From Ciceribacter thiooxidans (lineage in GTDB: Bacteria; Pseudomonadota; Alphaproteobacteria; Rhizobiales; Rhizobiaceae), in the NCBI RefSeq assembly GCF_014126615.1, contig NZ_CP059896.1, forward strand, positions 3,579,001 to 3,643,000: a stretch of 64,000 bases of DNA, read 5' to 3'. Each line of letters opens with the position of its first letter. Position 1 is the stretch's first letter. The notes beneath the pieces were generated by a model. The model saw only the letters and a program-made list of their open reading frames with translations. It was not told the origin of the DNA and ran no database searches. Both the position numbers and the translations under genes were made by a program. Positions 48,635 through 57,708 of the stretch are shown piece by piece.

Positions 48635-49390
48635 TCAAATGGAGCCAGCTTCGACCATGTAGCTGCCGGCGGTGCACATGCGCGCATCGTCGGAGGCGAG
48701 AAAGAGAACCATGCGCGCGACATAGACTGGGTCTATCAAATCCGGAAGGCACTGGCGGCGGCGATGCGCCTCAAGCTTTTCCGGCGTTGCCCACAGCTCC
48801 TTCTGCCGGTCGGTCATGATCCAGCCGGGGACGACGGCATTGACGCGGATGCGATATTGGCCGAGCTCGCGGGCCATCGTGCGAGTCAATCCGTGCACTG
48901 CGGCTTTGGCCGTCGCATAGGCCGGAAATCCGTCTGCCGCTTCCCACCAGCTGTTGGAACCCAGGTTGATGATCGAGCCGCCGCCAAGTTCGATCATGTC
49001 CGGGGCGACCGCCTGAATGGCAAAGAACTGATGCCGCAGATTGGTATTCATCCGGTCATCCCAGTATTCGGGCGAGAGATCGCGCCATCCATGCCGGTCG
49101 TCGCGTGCCGCATTGTTGACGAGAGCTGATGCCGGACCAAGACGCCGGCGGAGCGCGGCGCAGGCGACCTTGAGTGCGGTGACGTCCCTCAAGTCACAAA
49201 TCTCGTAGTCGATCTGTCCCGCTTCTGACGCCAACCTGGCGCTGGCTTGCGCGTCGAGATCGATGAAACCGACGCGGCACCCCTGTGCTGCGAAAGCGCG
49301 AACGATTTCGGCGCCGATGCCAGAGGCGCCGCCGGTCACAAGAGCCGTCTTGCCGGCAAGGCTGGGATAGGTTGCGAAGGCGTTGGTCAT
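48635..49390 (-). CDS. short-chain dehydrogenase/reductase
   Basis: 251 residues of the classical SDR type. Cofactor motif TGGASGIGAE (TGxxxGxG), acidic FIDLDAQ suggesting NAD(H), LVNNAARDD, and the catalytic set with Ser in INLGSNSWW and YATAK (Tyr-x3-Lys). The C-terminal RMVLFLASDDARMCTAGSYMVEAG is standard. Closest in style to sugar or polyol dehydrogenases; the substrate cannot be determined. Confidence 0.92.
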   Translation of the reverse strand: MTNAFATYPSLAGKTALVTGGASGIGAEIVRAFAAQGCRVGFIDLDAQASARLASEAGQIDYEICDLRDVTALKVACAALRRRLGPASALVNNAARDDRHGWRDLSPEYWDDRMNTNLRHQFFAIQAVAPDMIELGGGSIINLGSNSWWEAADGFPAYATAKAAVHGLTRTMARELGQYRIRVNAVVPGWIMTDRQKELWATPEKLEAHRRRQCLPDLIDPVYVARMVLFLASDDARMCTAGSYMVEAGSI

Positions 49391-49701
49391 GTGTGTCTCC
49401 GGTTCTGTTCTCGCGTACGGCAGAGTGTTGTCGGTTTCTGGCTCACTTTGGGGAGGGTACCGTGGAGGCTCGTGATCCTCAGCAAACGACTTCCGTCTGT
49501 TTCCTCCAGCTCGTTGCAGTTTCCGTCATCCCGGCGCCTCATAGGCCTTCCATACCAGTGGTCGGTGATTCGTGCCCGTCAGCGCCATTCGAAGCGCCGC
49601 CAGATTTGCAGCTCTCCGCCGGGCTCAAGCTTTGCGCAAGCGAATTCTCTTACAGATGAAGGATCAGCCGGGATGTCGTCCGGCCTCAAGGGGACAATGA
49701 T
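49391..49701. other. intergenic region with no recognised feature
   Basis: About 310 bases between the SDR start and the small ORF. No frame with a ribosome site and sensible length, no tRNA and no convincing hairpin. It contains promoters for both sides by necessity. A 93-codon antisense frame ending at 49579 was considered and rejected. Confidence 0.5.
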
Positions 49702-49863
49702 ATGTCGAACGAAGCCGATCACTTCTACCATCGCCAGGACCGCGACGTACAAATCCTCATCGCCGAAAACAGGGGTGATGAGCTGACCGATATCCTCGTG
49801 GACGCGCTGTACGATGCATTCCGCATCCTGCGGGACGAGGCGGAAGGCGAAACGCTGCACTAA
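49702..49863 (+). CDS. small hypothetical protein, 53 residues
   Basis: ATG 49702 is preceded by AGGGGA at 7 bases and the frame ends at TAA 49861. The translation begins MSNEADHFYHRQDRD and is acidic (many Asp/Glu), soluble, with a helix-like ILIAENRGDELTDILVDALYDAF stretch. Third-position G/C is high, as in its neighbours. I do not recognise a family. The antisense frame over the same bases is longer but lacks a ribosome site. Confidence 0.55.
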   Translation: MSNEADHFYHRQDRDVQILIAENRGDELTDILVDALYDAFRILRDEAEGETLH

Positions 49864-50096
49864 ATCCGGTGGGCTGACTTTTCAATATCGCCTTCTGCCA
49901 TTGTGGTCCAACCCTGTCCGCAGATCGCGTTGGTTCGTCGAATGCCATGGACATTCAGCTTTGCCTGCATCATGCCGTTTTTCGGATGCTAGACTTTGCG
50001 CGATGATTCGCATCGTGCCGGCCGGAGGCCGGCCAGTACCAAATCCAGCCGCCTGCGCCGAGCGCTGAGCGGCTTCAACGGCTCCGGGAGACGAGC

Positions 50097-51134
50097 ATGA
50101 CGGACAACACGAAACCGGAGATCACCGAAATGCGGCCCAAGATTGCGGTCATCGGTATCGGCGGCGGCGGCGGCAACGCAGTCAACAACATGATCGCCGA
50201 GGGGCTGGAGGGCGCGGAATTCATCGTCGCCAATACGGACGCCCAGGCTTTGACGATGTCCAAGGCCGCGCGGATCATCCAGCTGGGTGCGACCGTGACC
50301 CAGGGGCTCGGAGCCGGTTCCTTGCCCGATGTCGGTCGGGCGGCAGCCGAGGAGTCGATCGATGAGATCATGGATCACCTCGCCGGCACGCATATGTGCT
50401 TCGTTACGGCGGGTATGGGCGGCGGTACCGGAACCGGTGCGGCACCTGTGATCGCGGAAGCGGCACGTCGGGCGGGTATTCTAACGGTCGGGGTGGTCAC
50501 CAAGCCCTTCACGTTCGAGGGCCGGCGCCGCATGCAGGCTGCGGAGGAGGGCATCGAACGCCTGAGGGAAAGCACCGATACGGTCATCGTCATTCCCAAT
50601 CAGAATCTCTTCCGCGTCGCAGACGCCAAGACGACCTTTGCAGACGCCTTCTCGATGGCTGACCGGGTGCTCTATTCCGGTGTGGGATGTATCACAGACC
50701 TGATCGTCAAAGAGGGTCTGATCAATCTCGATTTCGCCGACGTCAAGACGGTGATGCGCGACATGGGGCGCGCCATGATGGGAACGGGTGAGGCCTCCGG
50801 GGAGGCTCGCGCGATGAAGGCGGCGGAGGCGGCAATATCGAACCCGTTGCTCGATGAAGTCTCGATGAAGGGCGCCCGCGGCGTGCTGATCTCGATCTCC
50901 GGCGGAACGGACATGACCCTGTTCGAAGTGGATGAGGCCGCTACGCGCATTCGCGACGAGGTCTACCACGACGCCAATATCGTCGTGGGCGCTATTTTCG
51001 ACCAGAGCCTTGCCGGAAAGTTCAGGGTTTCGGTGGTTGCGACCGGACTGAGCGATCCGCTTTCGGCGGAAGAAGCAGCGGTTGTCGGAGGCGAGGGGCA
51101 CATGAGTGAGGGCATGTCCCGACTGCTGCAATAG
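50097..51134 (+). CDS. ftsZ2: second FtsZ homologue, C-terminally truncated
   Basis: 345-residue tubulin-like GTPase. The signature [10 protein letters not shown] is intact, with [19 protein letters not shown] and the T7 loop [11 protein letters not shown], so nucleotide binding and hydrolysis should work. It ends soon after the polymerising domain (…[11 protein letters not shown]) and lacks the long linker and the C-terminal peptide that binds FtsA and ZipA. This matches FtsZ2 described in Sinorhizobium meliloti. It stands alone rather than in the dcw cluster, so it is a second copy. Role in division is not settled. Confidence 0.95.
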   Translation: MTDNTKPEITEMRPKIAVIGIGGGGGNAVNNMIAEGLEGAEFIVANTDAQALTMSKAARIIQLGATVTQGLGAGSLPDVGRAAAEESIDEIMDHLAGTHMCFVTAGMGGGTGTGAAPVIAEAARRAGILTVGVVTKPFTFEGRRRMQAAEEGIERLRESTDTVIVIPNQNLFRVADAKTTFADAFSMADRVLYSGVGCITDLIVKEGLINLDFADVKTVMRDMGRAMMGTGEASGEARAMKAAEAAISNPLLDEVSMKGARGVLISISGGTDMTLFEVDEAATRIRDEVYHDANIVVGAIFDQSLAGKFRVSVVATGLSDPLSAEEAAVVGGEGHMSEGMSRLLQ

Positions 51135-51158
51135 CCGTGTCGTGGCGGCCGCGACGAT

Positions 51159-51746
51159 CTAGATCGAAACGAGAAGGATCGAGCGGCCGCTTGTCACGTC
51201 GGAAACCAGTCTGCGGACCGCTGCGGTTTCAAGTTCAGGAAGTGCGAGCGCAAGCTCGGCACCTTCTTCGGTGAAGACTTCCTCTTCAATCCTGAGGTCC
51301 GGCACGGCAAGCAAGCGCGCCTTGACGATCGCCAGATCGGCAAAGCCGACCTTCACCTGCGCAGGCACCCGAGGAATGACGAGGCTTTTCGGCGCAGCGC
51401 GAAGGCAGGCCGCGGCAGTCCCTCCATATGCACGGACCAAGCCGCCGCTGCCGAGCAGGACGCCGCCGAACCATCGACTGACGACAACAGCCACATTGTC
51501 CAGCGACTGTCCGTCAATCGCTTGCAGAATCGGCTTTCCAGCCGTTCCGCTCGGCTCACCGTCGTCGCTGAACCGGTATCTCGAGCCGATACGCCACGCC
51601 CAGCAGTTATGCCCGGCGGAGAGTTCTGAATAGGTTTCGATGAAGTCCCTCGCCGCCGCTTCTGTGGCGACCGGACCGGAGACCGCCTGAAACCGGCTTC
51701 TCTTGATTTCCTGTTCAAACGTTTGTGTGCTTTCGAGCGTGTACAT
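51159..51746 (-). CDS. YigZ/IMPACT-family protein
   Basis: 195 residues from ATG 51746, which has GGGAG 7 bases upstream. N-terminal UPF0029/IMPACT domain with QTFEQEIKRSRFQAV, GHNCWAWRIG, FSDDGEPSGTAGKPIL and SRWFGGVLLGSGGLVRAYG, followed by a short C-terminal domain. Proposed to act on ribosome or translation control (IMPACT is a GCN1 competitor in eukaryotes); bacterial function is not established. Convergent with ftsZ2. Confidence 0.9.
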   Translation of the reverse strand: MYTLESTQTFEQEIKRSRFQAVSGPVATEAAARDFIETYSELSAGHNCWAWRIGSRYRFSDDGEPSGTAGKPILQAIDGQSLDNVAVVVSRWFGGVLLGSGGLVRAYGGTAAACLRAAPKSLVIPRVPAQVKVGFADLAIVKARLLAVPDLRIEEEVFTEEGAELALALPELETAAVRRLVSDVTSGRSILLVSI

Positions 51747-52247
51747 TCCGATCTCCCGGTACACGACTTAGGACACCCACATCGGGAAGGCCAGCTCTAT
51801 GACACCAGCGAGTTTTGGGCCTGTAACGGGCGGTCTCGTCCAAAAAACGACCTCAAAATCGCCGAGAAACGCCTCATTCGCCGTTTCCTACACATTTTTA
51901 GGGCAAGTTCGTGTCACTGGCTCGACAAGTGGTTTGTAATCGTTATGCTGCGCCCCATACCGCTTTGGTGGTAGAAAAATACTAAAATCGTGCCAATTCA
52001 AGAAAACACGAATGACGATCGGCTCGACCCGAACAAAATTCTCCCCCTCTCAGTTTCTTCGATCAAAGCAGCCGACCAACGGTTTTGCTTCGATCGTGAA
52101 AGAGACCGCCTCGGGTTTTCTCGTGGCGAGGTGGCGAACGCGTGTGTGTAGAGAGTTCGGAGAATGCGGCCAACCTTCGGCCGGAACCGCGAGCCGTTGA
52201 AACAACCCAGGCCGGCGGTCCGGCCCTCTTCAATTGGGAGACACACT
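51747..52247. other. long leader and promoter region of dppA
   Basis: About 500 bases, with an AT-rich core at about 51880-52010 unlike the rest of the window. No protein-coding frame is convincing. It should contain the dppA promoter; the A/T-rich core followed by a G/C-rich leader could also host a small RNA or peptide-responsive control. A small palindrome TTCGGCCGGAA lies at about 52174. Confidence 0.5.
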
Positions 52248-53843
52248 ATGAAGTATAAACTGGGTATCGCTGCTGCACTGCTTTCGGCGACTTTCTTCGC
52301 CAGCGCTGCGAGCGCCAAGACTTTCGTCTATTGCTCCGAAGGCTCGCCGGAGGGCTTCGATCCCGGCCTTTACACGGCCGGCACGACCTTCGATGCGTCC
52401 GCGCACCCTGTCTACAGCCGACTGCTCGAATTCGAGCCCGGCACGACGAAGCCGGTTCCTGGTCTCGCCGAGAGCTGGACCGTCTCCGACGACGGGAAGG
52501 AATACGTCTTCAAGCTGCGCAAGGACATCAAGTTCCATACCACGGACTTCTTTACGCCGACCCGCACCCTGAACGCTGACGATGTCGTCTTTTCAATCGA
52601 TCGCCAGATCAACAAGAGCAATCCGTGGAACCAGTATGTCGCCGGTGCTGCATGGGAATATGCGGCAGGGATGGGCTTCCCGGACCTGATCAAGTCGGTG
52701 GAGAAGGTCGACGACCTGACCGTCAAATTCGTCCTCAACCGCCCGGAAGCGCCGTTCCTCGCCAATCTCGCAATGCCTTTCGCCTCGATCGTTTCGAAGG
52801 AATATGCCGACAGCCTCGACGCAGCCGGCAAGAAGGAACAGCTGAACCAGATGCCGGTCGGAACCGGACCGTTCGTCTTCGTCGGATACCAGCAGGACGC
52901 CGTCATCCGTTACAAGAAGAATGCCGACTACTGGGGTGGTGCGCCGAAGATCGACGACCTCGTCTTCGCGATCACGACGGATGCAGCGGTGCGCTATCAG
53001 AAGCTGAAGGCCGGCGAATGCCACCTGATGCCCTATCCGAATGCCGCTGATGTCGAAACCATGAAGTCCGATCCGGCCCTCACGGTTATGGAACAGGAAG
53101 GCCTCAACGTCGCCTACCTCGCCTACAACACGACCCAGGCGCCCTTCGACAAGGTCGAGGTTCGCAAGGCACTCAACAAGGCGATCAACAAGCAGGCGAT
53201 CGTCGACGCCATCTTCCAGGGCATGGCAACGCCGGCGAAGAACCCGATCCCGCCGACCATGTGGTCCTACAACGACAAGGTTGAGGACGACACGTATGAT
53301 CTCGACGCTGCGAAGAAGATGCTCGAAGAAGCCGGCGTCAAGGATCTGTCGATGAAGCTCTGGGCCATGCCGGTTTCGCGTCCCTACATGCTGAATGCCC
53401 GTCGTGCTGCCGAAATCATCCAGGACGACTTCGCCAAGATAGGGGTAAAGGCCGAAATCGTGTCCTACGAATGGGCCGAGTATCTCGACCGCTCCAAGGC
53501 GAAGGATCGTGACGGCGCCGTCATGCTCGGCTGGACCGGTGACAATGGCGATCCGGACAACTTCCTCGACACCCTGCTCGGCTGCGACGCCGTCGGTGGC
53601 AACAACCGTGCCCAGTGGTGCAACAAGGAGTTCGACGAGCTTGTGAAGAAGGCGAAGATCACTTCCGACCAGGCCGAGCGCACTAAGCTCTATGAGGAGG
53701 CTCAGGTCGTCTTCAAGCGCGAAGCGCCGTGGGCGACGCTCGACCACTCGCTGTCGGTCGTGCCGATGCGCAAGGAAGTCAGCGGCTTCGTGCAGAGCCC
53801 GCTTGGTGATTTCACCTTCGAGAACGTCGATATCGCCGAGTAA
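52248..53843 (+). CDS. dppA: dipeptide ABC transporter, periplasmic binding protein
   Basis: 531 residues from ATG 52248 (GGGAG upstream), with a signal peptide ending ASAASAKTF. Family SBP_bac_5: the mature part starts TFVYCSEGSPEGFDPGLYTAGTT, typical of DppA, and includes AYNTTQAPFDKVEVRKALNKAINK and LGWTGDNGDPDNFLDTLLGCDA. In rhizobia DppA also carries delta-aminolevulinic acid and heme; that range cannot be read from the sequence. A hairpin follows the stop. Confidence 0.96.
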   Translation: MKYKLGIAAALLSATFFASAASAKTFVYCSEGSPEGFDPGLYTAGTTFDASAHPVYSRLLEFEPGTTKPVPGLAESWTVSDDGKEYVFKLRKDIKFHTTDFFTPTRTLNADDVVFSIDRQINKSNPWNQYVAGAAWEYAAGMGFPDLIKSVEKVDDLTVKFVLNRPEAPFLANLAMPFASIVSKEYADSLDAAGKKEQLNQMPVGTGPFVFVGYQQDAVIRYKKNADYWGGAPKIDDLVFAITTDAAVRYQKLKAGECHLMPYPNAADVETMKSDPALTVMEQEGLNVAYLAYNTTQAPFDKVEVRKALNKAINKQAIVDAIFQGMATPAKNPIPPTMWSYNDKVEDDTYDLDAAKKMLEEAGVKDLSMKLWAMPVSRPYMLNARRAAEIIQDDFAKIGVKAEIVSYEWAEYLDRSKAKDRDGAVMLGWTGDNGDPDNFLDTLLGCDAVGGNNRAQWCNKEFDELVKKAKITSDQAERTKLYEEAQVVFKREAPWATLDHSLSVVPMRKEVSGFVQSPLGDFTFENVDIAE

Positions 53844-53862
53844 CGACGTATATTAGAACTTT

Positions 53863-53893
53863 TGCCGCGGGATGCGTTGCGCCTCCCGCGGCA
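53863..53893 (+). terminator. hairpin between dppA and dppB
   Basis: TGCCGCGGGA pairs with TCCCGCGGCA around an 11-base loop. No T-run follows, so this is more likely a 3' stabiliser or partial terminator that lets dppA be made in excess over the membrane genes, as common for binding-protein operons. Confidence 0.65.
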
Positions 53894-54007
53894 TTCGTAC
53901 TAATAGAGCACCCAATTGAAGCACGTCATGCTTAGCGGCTGAGGTCTGGCCGTTCCGGATGCATATCCGTCAATCAGATCTTCCGCAGAAACAGCGACAG
54001 GTTCCCT

Positions 54008-55012
54008 ATGTTCAGCTTCCTTTTGCGGCGCCTCGCCGTGTTGATCCCGACATTTATCGGGGTTTCGATCATCGCCTTCTCGTTCATCCGGATGCTGCCG
54101 GGCGATCCCGTTGCGCTGCTGTCCGGTGAGCGCGTGATGTCGCCGGAGCGTCACGCCGAAATCAGTGCTCACCTCGGTCTGGATAGGCCGCTCGTCGTGC
54201 AGTATTTCGACTATCTCGGCGGGATCGTTACCGGCGATTTCGGTACTTCTATCGTTTCGAAGACGCCGATCCTCGAGCAGTTCCTCTCTCTCTTCCCCGC
54301 CACGGTCGAGCTGTCATTGTGTGCGATCGTCATCGCCGTCCTCCTCGGTATTCCGGCGGGCGTCTTTGCGGCAATCAAACGGGGCTCATTCTTCGACCAG
54401 GCTCTCATGGGAGTTGCGCTTGTCGGCTACTCGATGCCGATCTTCTGGTGGGGACTGCTGCTGATCATCCTGTTTTCGGGTATCCTGCAATGGACACCCG
54501 TGTCGGGACGCATCTCGCTGATGTATTTCTTCCCGCCTGTTACCGGCTTCATGCTGATCGACTCCCTTCTGTCAGATCAGAAAGGCGCATTCTTTTCCGC
54601 GCTCAGTCATCTTGTGTTGCCGTCGATCGTGCTCGCGACGATACCGCTTGCGGTGATCGCGCGGCAGACGCGCTCGGCGATGCTGGAGGTGCTCTCCGAA
54701 GACTACGTGCGTACCGCCCGTGCAAAGGGTCTTTCGCCGTTCAGGGTGATCGGTGTCCACGCGCTGCGAAACGCCATGATCCCGGTCATTACGACGATCG
54801 GCCTGCAGATCGGCGTCATGCTCGCGGGAGCGATCCTCACGGAGACGATCTTCTCCTGGCCGGGGATCGGCAAATGGATGGTCGATTCCGTCTTCCGCCG
54901 TGACTACCCGGTCATCCAGGGCGGACTACTGCTGATCGCGGCCATCATCATGGTCGTCAATCTCATTGTTGATCTGCTTTACGGCCTGATCAACCCTCGT
55001 ATCCGGCACTAG
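54008..55012 (+). CDS. dppB: dipeptide ABC transporter, permease DppB
   Basis: 334 residues with six membrane segments. Begins MFSFLLRRLAVLIPTFIGVSII and has the coupling loop RTARAKGLSPFRVIGVHALRNAMIPV (EAA motif). Forms the translocation channel with DppC. dppC starts 14 bases downstream. Confidence 0.95.
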   Translation: MFSFLLRRLAVLIPTFIGVSIIAFSFIRMLPGDPVALLSGERVMSPERHAEISAHLGLDRPLVVQYFDYLGGIVTGDFGTSIVSKTPILEQFLSLFPATVELSLCAIVIAVLLGIPAGVFAAIKRGSFFDQALMGVALVGYSMPIFWWGLLLIILFSGILQWTPVSGRISLMYFFPPVTGFMLIDSLLSDQKGAFFSALSHLVLPSIVLATIPLAVIARQTRSAMLEVLSEDYVRTARAKGLSPFRVIGVHALRNAMIPVITTIGLQIGVMLAGAILTETIFSWPGIGKWMVDSVFRRDYPVIQGGLLLIAAIIMVVNLIVDLLYGLINPRIRH

Positions 55013-55026
55013 AAGGAGAAAATCCC

Positions 55027-55950
55027 ATGGCCGATACCATCAACGATATCGACAACTCTCCAGAGGTCCTCTCGACCGCAGCTTTGCGGCGGAAGATGCT
55101 CAAGGAGTTCTGGTTCTACTTTTCTGAAAACCGCGGCGCCGTCATCGGGCTCTTCGTCTTTCTCCTACTGGTGATCGTCGCAGTCTTTGCGCCGTTCATC
55201 GCACCGCATTCTCCTTTTGAACAGTACCGCGACGCGGTGCTTCTCCCCCCTGCCTGGATCGACGGCGGCCGCGGCGGCTATCTGCTCGGCACCGATCCTG
55301 TCGGTCGCGACATTCTTTCCCGTCTTCTCTACGGCGCACAGTATTCGCTGTTCATCGGCGTTTTCGTGACCACCCTGTCGCTGTCTTCTGGTGTGCTGAT
55401 CGGGGTCTTCGCAGGCTATTACCGCGGTTGGGTCGACACCATCATCATGCGCCTGATGGACATCATTCTCGCCTTCCCCTCGCTTCTGCTCGCGCTCGTG
55501 CTGGTCGCGATCCTGGGGCCGGGCCTGACCAACGGGATGATTGCCATCGCGCTCGTCTTGCAGCCGCACTTCGTGCGCCTTACGCGCGCGGCGGTCATGA
55601 GCGAGAAAGGCCGCGACTACGTCACCGCATCCCGCTTGGCAGGCGCCAGCCCGTTGAGGCTCATGTTCCGGACCATCCTTCCGAACTGCATGGCGCCTCT
55701 GATCGTCCAGGGAACATTGTCGTTCTCCAATGCAATCCTCGACGCGGCGGCACTCGGCTTCCTGGGAATGGGTGCCCAGCCGCCGGCCCCGGAATGGGGA
55801 ACGATGCTCGCCGAAGCGCGCGAATTCATCCTCCGGGCCTGGTGGGTCGTCACCTTCCCCGGTCTTGCAATCCTCATCACCGTGCTGGCGATCAACCTTA
55901 TGGGTGACGGCCTGCGCGATGCTCTCGATCCGAAGATGAAGAGGTCGTGA
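55027..55950 (+). CDS. dppC: dipeptide ABC transporter, permease DppC
   Basis: 307 residues, six membrane segments after a soluble N-terminus (about 1-40). GLLLGTDPVGRDILSRLLYG-type block is present (LLGTDPVGRDILSRLLYG) and the coupling loop is VTASRLAGASPLRLMFRTILPN. Ends NLMGDGLRDALDPKMKRS. Followed 1 base later by dppD. Confidence 0.95.
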   Translation: MADTINDIDNSPEVLSTAALRRKMLKEFWFYFSENRGAVIGLFVFLLLVIVAVFAPFIAPHSPFEQYRDAVLLPPAWIDGGRGGYLLGTDPVGRDILSRLLYGAQYSLFIGVFVTTLSLSSGVLIGVFAGYYRGWVDTIIMRLMDIILAFPSLLLALVLVAILGPGLTNGMIAIALVLQPHFVRLTRAAVMSEKGRDYVTASRLAGASPLRLMFRTILPNCMAPLIVQGTLSFSNAILDAAALGFLGMGAQPPAPEWGTMLAEAREFILRAWWVVTFPGLAILITVLAINLMGDGLRDALDPKMKRS

Positions 55951-55951
55951 A

Positions 55952-56803
55952 ATGGCCCTGCTCGAAATCCAGAATCTGACGGTCGAGTTCGAAACCGCAA
56001 CGGGATGGTTCAAGGCGGTCGACGGCGTATCGCTCTCGGTCGATGCCGGTGAGGTACTGGCAATCGTCGGCGAGTCCGGCTCGGGAAAGTCGGTTTCCAT
56101 GCTGGCCGTCATGGGGCTTTTGCCCTGGACGGCGAAGATCACCGCCGATCGAATGCTGTTCCAGGGGCGGGACATCCAGAATCTGTCGCCAGCGGCCCGC
56201 AGGGAACTGATCGGCAAGGACATTGCGATGATCTTCCAGGAGCCGGTCGCAAGTCTCAATCCGTGTTTCACGGTCGGCTTCCAGATCGAGGAAGTTCTTC
56301 GCGTCCATATGGGAATGGACAAGAAGGCGCGCCGGACGCGTGCGGTGGAACTTCTCCGCCAGGTCGGCCTTCCCAATCCGGAAGAACGGCTCGGCCATTT
56401 CCCGCACCAGATGTCCGGTGGTCAGTGCCAGCGCGTTATGATTGCCATGGCGATCGCCTGCGATCCGAAACTTCTGATCGCCGATGAGCCGACCACAGCG
56501 CTGGACGTCACTATCCAGAAGCAAATTCTCGACCTCCTGATGTCGCTGCAGGCGAAGAACGGGATGGGCCTCATCATGATCACCCACGACATGGGCGTGG
56601 TGGCGGAGACGGCCGATCGGGTGATCGTCCAATACAAGGGTCGGAAGATGGAAGAGGCCGACGTTCTGACGCTCTTCGAGGCGCCGAAGAGCAACTACAC
56701 CAAGGCACTGCTCTCCGCGCTGCCGGAAAACGCAACCGGTGACCGCCTGACGACGGTCTCCGATTTCATGACTGGAGCGGATGCCGAGGGAGAAGACGCA
56801 TGA
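55952..56803 (+). CDS. dppD: dipeptide ABC transporter, ATP-binding protein DppD
   Basis: 283 residues. Walker [13 protein letters not shown]-loop [12 protein letters not shown], signature [15 protein letters not shown] (LSGGQ with Met), Walker [12 protein letters not shown] and switch His in ITHDMGV. It lacks the C-terminal cysteine-bearing oligopeptide domain found in the neighbouring operon, and ends in an acidic tail. Overlaps dppF by 4 bases. Confidence 0.95.
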   Translation: MALLEIQNLTVEFETATGWFKAVDGVSLSVDAGEVLAIVGESGSGKSVSMLAVMGLLPWTAKITADRMLFQGRDIQNLSPAARRELIGKDIAMIFQEPVASLNPCFTVGFQIEEVLRVHMGMDKKARRTRAVELLRQVGLPNPEERLGHFPHQMSGGQCQRVMIAMAIACDPKLLIADEPTTALDVTIQKQILDLLMSLQAKNGMGLIMITHDMGVVAETADRVIVQYKGRKMEEADVLTLFEAPKSNYTKALLSALPENATGDRLTTVSDFMTGADAEGEDA

Positions 56804-57660
56804 GCGCTATGCAGGAAGATACCAGGCCGATGCTCGAGATCCGCGACATCAAGCGCGACTATCATGTGCCAACCGGCCTCTTCAAACCGGAGAAGATCGT
56901 TCATGCCGTGAAGGGAGTGTCCTTCTCGCTGGAGGCCGGAAAGACGCTGGCGATTGTCGGTGAAAGCGGGTGCGGCAAGTCGACTCTCGCGCGGATTCTC
57001 ACGTTCATCGACGAACCGACTTCGGGTGAGCTCCTTATCGACGGCAACAAGGTCGACACTCGTCCGGGGCATCTGACGCCCGAGATGCGTCGGAAGGTAC
57101 AGATCGTCTTTCAGAACCCTTACGGATCTCTCAATCCTCGCCAGAAGATCGGCGATGTCCTTGGGGAACCACTGCTGATCAATACTGGCATGTCGGCAGC
57201 GGAGCGACGGGAACGGTCGACCGAGATGCTCGTCAAGGTGGGACTCGGACCCGAACACTACAATCGTTACCCGCATATGTTCTCCGGCGGACAGCGCCAG
57301 CGCATTGCGATTGCCCGCGCCTTGATGCTCAACCCTAAGCTTCTCGTCCTTGATGAACCGGTTTCGGCCCTCGACCTTTCGGTCCAGGCGCAGGTTCTCA
57401 ATCTGCTCGCCGACCTACAGGAAGAATTTGGGCTGACCTACGTCTTTATCAGCCATGACCTTTCGGTGGTTCGTTACATCGCCGACGAGGTCATGGTGAT
57501 GTATTTCGGCGAAGCTGTCGAATACGGTACCCGCGATGCGGTATTTTCCGACCCGCAGCACGAGTACACGAAGACGCTGTTTGCTGCGACGCCACGGGCG
57601 GACGTCGAATCGATCCGGGCACGCTTGGCTGCGAAGGGTCGGCTGAAGGCTGTCGGCTGA
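56800..57660 (+). CDS. dppF: dipeptide ABC transporter, ATP-binding protein DppF
   Basis: 286 residues. Walker A GESGCGKSTLA, Q-loop IVFQNPYGSLNPRQ, signature FSGGQRQRIAIARAL, Walker B LVLDEPVSALD. It pairs with DppD as the second ATPase. Like DppD it has no C-terminal Cys cluster. The stop is 48 bases from the stop of the convergent ABC ATPase gene; no clear terminator is seen between. Confidence 0.95.
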   Translation: MSAMQEDTRPMLEIRDIKRDYHVPTGLFKPEKIVHAVKGVSFSLEAGKTLAIVGESGCGKSTLARILTFIDEPTSGELLIDGNKVDTRPGHLTPEMRRKVQIVFQNPYGSLNPRQKIGDVLGEPLLINTGMSAAERRERSTEMLVKVGLGPEHYNRYPHMFSGGQRQRIAIARALMLNPKLLVLDEPVSALDLSVQAQVLNLLADLQEEFGLTYVFISHDLSVVRYIADEVMVMYFGEAVEYGTRDAVFSDPQHEYTKTLFAATPRADVESIRARLAAKGRLKAVG

Positions 57661-57708
57661 CGATCACACTGCCGGCTGCGGCTCGAACACCGTAGTGCAA
57701 GTTCGGGG

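Noticed and set aside
49579..49860. 93-residue minus-strand ORF opposite the small acidic ORF
   Set aside because: It lacks a clear ribosome site, whereas the plus-strand frame has one with good spacing. This is a judgement call.
52593..53747. 384-residue minus-strand ORF over dppA
   Set aside because: Antisense shadow of a conserved binding protein.
55165..56376. 403-residue minus-strand ORF over dppC and dppD
   Set aside because: Antisense shadow; low-complexity, basic composition and no ribosome site.
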